Origin: Mycobacteriaceae bacterium
GTDB taxonomy: Bacteria; Actinomycetota; Actinomycetes; Mycobacteriales; Mycobacteriaceae
Reading direction: 5' to 3'
NCBI GenBank assembly: GCA_013362555.1
Contig: JABFVX010000219.1
Location: 1-8,953 of the forward strand
DNA: 8,953 nt
Made by a program: the position numbers and the translations under genes
In this document: positions 5,253-8,953 of the stretch, in pieces
Position numbering within the stretch: position 1 is the stretch's first letter
How the letters are laid out: each line of letters begins with the position of its first letter
Notes under the pieces: model-generated
Told to the model about the DNA's origin: nothing
Database searches by the model: none
Seen by the model: only the letters and a program-made list of their open reading frames with translations

Positions 5253-7514
5253 GTGAATGCCAGAGCCTGGGCGTGGGAGTTCTGGGATCCCGCGCGATGG
5301 CAGCTCGGGCGCACTGTGCGACGGTATCGAGAGTGGATAGCCGCAACCCGGCGACGGCGCTGGACGGCGCGGGTGCTGTTGCTGCTCTTCGTGCTGTTCG
5401 TGCTTCCGGGGGCATTGGGCGCGGTGGCAACCGCGCAGAGCGGTTCGACGGCGACCGGCGGCGTGTCGCAGATAGACGGGCTCAGCTGGATGAAAATTCG
5501 GGACTCGTCGGGAGTTCCGGTCTCGAACTACCTGTTCACCAGCAACCACGGCGGCCCGACGAACCCCGGCGCCACGGTTGTCTGGGCGTTTATCGGCGTC
5601 GAGTTCACCGGCTACATCGCCATTGTGACGACGGCCATCTGGATGACCGGGTATGCCTTGAGTTTCCGGTGGCTGGATGCGTTCGCGTCGGCGCTGCAGG
5701 GCGTGGCCGACGCGCTCACCGGTCAGGTGGCGACGCCGTTGATGCTGGCCACCGGGGCCTCGATCGGCGCCTTCTTCGTGGGGTGGTTCGTCGTGCGCGG
5801 CTATCACGCGAAGGCCGCGACGCAGATCGTGACGATGCTGGGCGTGGCGATCATCGGCCCGCTGTTCTTGGTCAATCCTCTCGACGACGTGTTGTCGTCG
5901 AACGGACTGCTCACCAAGGGGCGCGACCTCGGGATCTCGGTTGCGGCGGGACTGAACGGCAGTGACCACCCCGATCCGCGCCGGTTGGTCACGACGATGC
6001 AGGAGAATCTGGCCGACAATTTCGCTCGACGGCCGCTGCAAGTGTGGAACTTCGGGCACGTGGTGGACCAGCAGCCCGGGTGCCGGTCGGCGTGGTCGGC
6101 CGGGGTGATGAGCGGCAACGAGGGGGCGGTGAAGCACGGTATGCGCCGGTGCGGTGACGTCGCCGCGCTGGCCAAGGCCGACAACCCCACGCTCGGTCAG
6201 GCCAGCACCGGACTGATGCTGCTGATCTGCTCCGGCATCCTGCTGGTGTTCGCGGCCTACCTGGGAATCAAGGTCGTCAGGACGGCCCTGGACGCGATCT
6301 ATCACTGGTTCATGTCGATCTTCGGGTTCGCGGCCAGCGGGTTCGTGTACGGCCCTTCACAGACGTTCCTGGTCCGCAACGTCGTCGACGTCTTCATCGC
6401 GGCCGGGCGGATGGCCGCGTTCACCTCGTTCCTGGGCGTCTACCTGCTCTTCCTGGGAAACCTGTTCGCACAGGCGGGCGGACAGGTCATGGCGGTGATC
6501 GTCATCGCCGGCGTCGTGGAGATCGTCGCGATCACGCAGCTGAGACATCTCAGCAGGAGTCTTCGCAATGGCAACGACTGGATCGCGAACCGGTTCGCGC
6601 TGGCCGCGCAGGGCAAGCGGCCGGCTGCGGACAGCGTTGGCGGCGCGGCCCTCGGGTCCGGCGCCGGACACCCCGCGGGCGCGATCAACGGGGCTATGAC
6701 GGGGCTGGCCGCGCTCAGCACGATCAACTCGTCGCCGATTGCGGCGTGGCTCGCCGCGGGGACGTTGAACCCGTTGAACCCGCTGGCGCGCGGACGCAAG
6801 GTCGTCGACATGGCCAACATCGGCATGGCTCCAGATCGGCTGGAGCGGGAAGGCTGGGCCGGGATGTCCCGGGCGAACTGGCGGCTCATGGCCTTGATGC
6901 GGGCCGAGGGGGCGGGCGGCATCGACGCCGAATTGGGTGTCGCGAACGCCCTCGACGGCCTCGGTCACGCCCGAGTTCCCGATTCGAGTCTGGCCGGGGC
7001 TCTCGTCGCCTCCGGCGCCAACCACCAGATGACGAACGACGCGCTCCGCGCCCTGTCCATCGAGCGGGCGAGCATGTCCACCAACCCATTCGGCTTCGGC
7101 CCGCTCCAGCGGGCCGTCGCGTCGGCCCGCGCGGTGGAGAACCACGTCGGCGAACGCAACCACATGGCGTTCGCCGCCCAGGCCGTGGTGTCGGCGAACC
7201 GGTTCGAACGGCACACCAACGCGCCTGCGGCCGGCGCGATCATAGATCACGACTTCGTGAGAACGGTTCGCCAGAACTGGGATTCGGAGGTGGCGTTGCG
7301 GTCGGCGATCACGCCGGACCAATGGAACAGCGTCGGCCGCGATACTCGCTGGTTCATCGGCAGCGAATTGGCGAAAGAACAGAAGGCCGCGGCGCAGGCG
7401 TACTACGACAGGCCGGTCGAAGCCAACCGCCAGCGGTTGATGGCGTCGACAGCGCGAATCGCCAATCTCGACCACGTCGAACCCGGCGCTGGGCCCGATC
7501 CGTGGGATCCCTGA
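5253..7514 (+). CDS. Large polytopic membrane protein, possibly VirB6/TrbL-like, unknown function
   Basis: I do not recognise a named gene. From GTG 5253 the product has about 753 residues. A short basic N-terminus rich in Trp and Arg leads to a first membrane segment (about 41-61), then an outside loop, segments at about 108-136, 159-181 and 190-208, a long loop with Cys277 and Cys300 that could form a disulfide, and segments at about 319-339, 345-365, 387-407 and 410-430. A soluble tail of about 320 residues, rich in Ala and Asn, follows. This layout resembles VirB6/TrbL channel proteins of type IV secretion and actinobacterial conjugative elements, but no diagnostic motif confirms it. The start is uncertain: GTG 5253 has GGCGG 5 nt upstream, GTG 5241 and TTG 5127 are in the same frame. 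It stands alone between the tRNA terminator and a convergent DUF5302 gene, bracketed by two related hairpins. The open frame, GC-rich third positions and membrane pattern make a real gene nearly certain. Confidence 0.85.
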   Translation: MNARAWAWEFWDPARWQLGRTVRRYREWIAATRRRRWTARVLLLLFVLFVLPGALGAVATAQSGSTATGGVSQIDGLSWMKIRDSSGVPVSNYLFTSNHGGPTNPGATVVWAFIGVEFTGYIAIVTTAIWMTGYALSFRWLDAFASALQGVADALTGQVATPLMLATGASIGAFFVGWFVVRGYHAKAATQIVTMLGVAIIGPLFLVNPLDDVLSSNGLLTKGRDLGISVAAGLNGSDHPDPRRLVTTMQENLADNFARRPLQVWNFGHVVDQQPGCRSAWSAGVMSGNEGAVKHGMRRCGDVAALAKADNPTLGQASTGLMLLICSGILLVFAAYLGIKVVRTALDAIYHWFMSIFGFAASGFVYGPSQTFLVRNVVDVFIAAGRMAAFTSFLGVYLLFLGNLFAQAGGQVMAVIVIAGVVEIVAITQLRHLSRSLRNGNDWIANRFALAAQGKRPAADSVGGAALGSGAGHPAGAINGAMTGLAALSTINSSPIAAWLAAGTLNPLNPLARGRKVVDMANIGMAPDRLEREGWAGMSRANWRLMALMRAEGAGGIDAELGVANALDGLGHARVPDSSLAGALVASGANHQMTNDALRALSIERASMSTNPFGFGPLQRAVASARAVENHVGERNHMAFAAQAVVSANRFERHTNAPAAGAIIDHDFVRTVRQNWDSEVALRSAITPDQWNSVGRDTRWFIGSELAKEQKAAAQAYYDRPVEANRQRLMASTARIANLDHVEPGAGPDPWDP

Positions 7515-7515
7515 C

Positions 7516-7566
7516 TCCAGAACGACCCGTGACGTGCGTTGAGCGCAACTCATGGGTCGTTCTGGA
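7516..7566. terminator. Bidirectional hairpin between convergent genes (right hairpin of the pair)
   Basis: Bases 7516-7538 pair with 7544-7566. The outer 13 pairs (TCCAGAACGACCC with its complement) are perfect; the inner part has a G-U pair and two mismatches, and the loop is TTGAG. It starts 1 nt after the stop codon of the membrane protein gene and ends 25 nt before the stop of the opposing DUF5302 gene, so it can end both transcripts. There is no T-tract on either side. Its sequence is clearly related to the hairpin after tRNA-Ala. Confidence 0.75.
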
Positions 7567-7591
7567 GGTCGGGAACGCGGAAACCGCTCGG

Positions 7592-7804
7592 TTATCCTCC
7601 CGCTCGGCGGCGGAAGGTGCGCTTGCCGCCCGCCTGGGCATGCGCGCCGCGGACCTTTGCGGCGTTCTTGCTTGCCGTCCCGGCCTTGACGTGGTCGTTC
7701 TTACGCTCGAGAGCTTCACGGAACTTTCGTTTGTTGGCTTCTGCCGGCGACTCGTTCGCGTCGTCCGGCAGCACCTCGGTGGGGACTTCCCGTTCATCGG
7801 CCAT
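7592..7804 (-). CDS. DUF5302 family small protein
   Basis: The 70-residue protein begins MADEREVPTEV and has the conserved core NKRKFREALERKN (24-36), then a Lys/Ala/Gly/His stretch and the ending KRTFRRRAGG. This is the pattern I know for the DUF5302 family, short hydrophilic proteins found across Mycobacteriales; the function is unknown. The N-terminal third is acidic and the C-terminal part strongly basic (FRRR), so nucleic-acid binding is possible but unproven. The ATG at 7804 was chosen because family members start with MAD or similar; the longer upstream frame is Arg/Pro-rich shadow reaching into corA. It converges on the membrane protein gene and diverges from corA. No strong Shine-Dalgarno is visible. 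Confidence 0.85.
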   Translation of the reverse strand: MADEREVPTEVLPDDANESPAEANKRKFREALERKNDHVKAGTASKNAAKVRGAHAQAGGKRTFRRRAGG

Positions 7805-7838
7805 GTCACTAGACTGCCACCGCAGCGGGTCCGACCTC

Positions 7839-7844
7839 AATATA
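7839..7844 (-). promoter_or_regulatory. Possible -10 (TATATT) of the DUF5302 gene
   Basis: On the minus strand TATATT, the most AT-rich hexamer of the 83-nt divergent intergenic region, lies 34 nt before the ATG at 7804. Transcription would start near 7832 and give a leader of about 28 nt. No convincing -35 is seen. Confidence 0.4.
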
Positions 7845-7875
7845 TGTGCGCGCGGGTGCGCCTCGCGCCGTGATC

Positions 7876-7881
7876 TAGCAT
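7876..7881 (+). promoter_or_regulatory. Putative -10 (TAGCAT) for a leaderless corA mRNA
   Basis: TAGCAT is followed by 6 nt (CGTGGC) and then the GTG start at 7888, so the transcript would begin at the start codon. No Shine-Dalgarno sequence precedes the gene. The arrangement equals that of the cyclo-ligase and galU starts in this window. Confidence 0.5.
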
Positions 7882-7887
7882 CGTGGC

Positions 7888-8889
7888 GTGCTCCTGACAT
7901 CGGCGATTGTGGACTGCGCCGCGTACCTGGACGGCAAGCGGGCGCCCGGCTGCACCACGCCGGAGGTCGCGCTGGCGGAGGTCCGGGCGCGCGGGGCCGG
8001 ATTCGTCTGGGTGGGCCTGCACGAGCCGGACGAGGCGGCGATGGCCGACATCGCCGCGACCTTCGGACTGCACGCACTGGCGGCCGAGGACGCGGTGCGC
8101 GCGCATCAGCGGCCCAAACTCGAGCGCTACGACGATGTGATGGTGACCGTCATGCGCACCGTGGCCTACGTCGAGCACGAGTTGCGCAGTGTCAGCGAGA
8201 TTGTCGTGACCGGCGAAATTCTGGTTTTCACGGCCCCCGATTTCGTGGTGGCGGTCCGGCACGGCGAGCACTCGGGCCTGTCCGGCGTGCGCAAGGAACT
8301 GGAGGCCGATCCGGATCGGCTCCGGCTCGGACCCGGCGCGGTGTTGCACGCGGTCGCCGACTACGTGGTGGACACCTACGTCGACGTGGTCGCATCGCTG
8401 CAAGCCGACGTCGACCTGATGGAAGAAGAGGTGTTCACCCCGGGCACCAAGATCGCGATCGAGCCGATCTACCAGCTCAAACGCGAGATCATGGAACTGC
8501 GCAGGGCTGTCAATCCGCTCGCGGTTCCGCTGCAGCTGCTGGTCCAGCCGGAAATGCCGCTGCCCAAGGAGGTGCGGCGGTACCTTCGCGACGTCAGCGA
8601 CCACCACACCGCCGTCGCCGAGCGCGTCAACGACTTCGACGATTCACTCAGCGGGCTCGTCGGCGCCGCGCTCGCCAAGATCGCCGTGCAGCAGAATACG
8701 GACATGCGCAAGATTTCCGCGCTGGCCGCCATGTTCGCGGTGCCGACGATGATCGCGGGCATTTACGGAATGAACTTCGAGCACATGCCGGAACTGCGCC
8801 AACCCTGGGGTTATCCGGCCGTGCTGTTCACGATGGCGGCGTTGTGCGCGGGCCTGTTCGTCGTCTTCCGGCGCAGCAAATGGCTCTGA
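7888..8889 (+). CDS. corA: CorA-family magnesium/cobalt transport protein
   Basis: The 333-residue inner-membrane channel protein carries the CorA signature YGMNFEHMPEL at 293-303, with the GMN selectivity motif at 294-296 in the periplasmic loop between two C-terminal membrane segments (about 273-293 and 309-328). The rest is the cytoplasmic funnel domain: an alpha/beta part to about 160, then long helices containing DVDLMEEEVF and YQLKREIMELRRAVNPL. It closes with a basic end (FRRSKWL), as usual for the pore-forming pentamer. CorA proteins carry Mg2+ and often Co2+ or Ni2+ down the gradient. The start is GTG at 7888, which gives the usual length. It diverges from the DUF5302 gene over 83 nt. 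Confidence 0.95.
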   Translation: MLLTSAIVDCAAYLDGKRAPGCTTPEVALAEVRARGAGFVWVGLHEPDEAAMADIAATFGLHALAAEDAVRAHQRPKLERYDDVMVTVMRTVAYVEHELRSVSEIVVTGEILVFTAPDFVVAVRHGEHSGLSGVRKELEADPDRLRLGPGAVLHAVADYVVDTYVDVVASLQADVDLMEEEVFTPGTKIAIEPIYQLKREIMELRRAVNPLAVPLQLLVQPEMPLPKEVRRYLRDVSDHHTAVAERVNDFDDSLSGLVGAALAKIAVQQNTDMRKISALAAMFAVPTMIAGIYGMNFEHMPELRQPWGYPAVLFTMAALCAGLFVVFRRSKWL

Positions 8890-8953
8890 GACCTGACGCA
8901 GCGTCCGGAACGACCCAGACTTCACACCCGTTTCGCGCGGTGACACCCGCAGC
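8890..8953 (+). other. Downstream region of corA with a partial hairpin-like arm
   Basis: The last 64 nt hold no gene. TCCGGAACGACCC (8904-8916) matches the outer arm of the 7516 hairpin (TCCAGAACGACCC) at 12 of 13 positions. This may be the left arm of a corA terminator whose right arm lies beyond the window. No complementary arm is visible inside the window. Confidence 0.3.

Noticed and set aside
5052..7553. Long minus-strand frames (417 and 398 codons) opposite the membrane protein gene
   Set aside because: Antisense to a frame with clear alternating membrane segments; their own content is Arg/His/Gln/Gly-rich shadow.
4985..7566. Four frames in both directions that begin M(S/T)C(A/V)xRNSxxVLE-like, at 5000 (+), 5024 (-), 7530 (+) and 7553 (-)
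   Set aside because: The shared peptide arises only because these frames start inside the two related palindromic hairpins; it is a by-product of the repeat and not a protein family.
9..8953. ACACCCGCAGC occurs at both window ends (9-19 and 8943-8953)
   Set aside because: An 11-bp match in GC-rich DNA is weak, the flanking bases differ, and nothing else suggests that the window is a unit bounded by direct repeats.
1..8953. CRISPR array, insertion sequence or phage genes
   Set aside because: No regularly spaced repeats, transposase, recombinase or phage structural signature was seen on either strand.

Overview
The window is high-GC (roughly two thirds G+C), and its gene order is that of a mycolic-acid actinomycete (Mycobacteriales). 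The left half matches the order I know from Mycobacterium tuberculosis Rv0991c-Rv0996: zinc-ribbon chaperone, 5-formyltetrahydrofolate cyclo-ligase, galU, MoeA-like gene, rimJ, membrane protein. The protein wording and the lower conservation relative to Mycobacterium suggest Nocardia or a close relative; the genus is an inference.

Left part (1-1139): two minus-strand genes. The one at 56-373 encodes a FmdB-type zinc-ribbon protein with a disordered tail, the Ruc family of redox-regulated chaperones. It is preceded by a clear CIRCE operator (398-424), so it should be repressed by HrcA and induced by heat. The other is the folate-salvage cyclo-ligase (442-1008). A strong palindrome at 1-36 closes the ruc transcript.

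Middle (1140-4980): a divergent plus-strand cluster of galU, glp (a gephyrin/MoeA-like protein with altered MoeA catalytic motifs), a RimJ-type GNAT acetyltransferase, and sepX/glpR (membrane partner of Glp in cell division). The first three are tightly coupled (3-nt gap, then an ATGA overlap). sepX follows after 151 nt that hold two near-identical 18-bp boxes, each containing a possible -10 hexamer. A tRNA-Ala(CGC) with encoded CCA comes next, then a long intrinsic terminator.

Right part (4981-8953): a large membrane protein gene (about 753 residues, eight predicted membrane segments, about 320-residue soluble tail, weakly VirB6/TrbL-like) lies between the tRNA and a convergent small DUF5302 gene. 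It is bracketed by two clearly related 50-nt hairpins, one just after the tRNA and one just after its stop codon. No other conjugation, integrase or partner gene is present and no duplicated tRNA end was seen. This gene is the least explained part of the window. A CorA-family metal channel gene follows, divergent from DUF5302.

Three genes (cyclo-ligase, galU, corA) have a TANNNT hexamer ending 6-7 nt before the start codon, the arrangement typical of leaderless actinobacterial mRNAs. All coding calls were made by reading the sequence and by recall of families; no database search was run.
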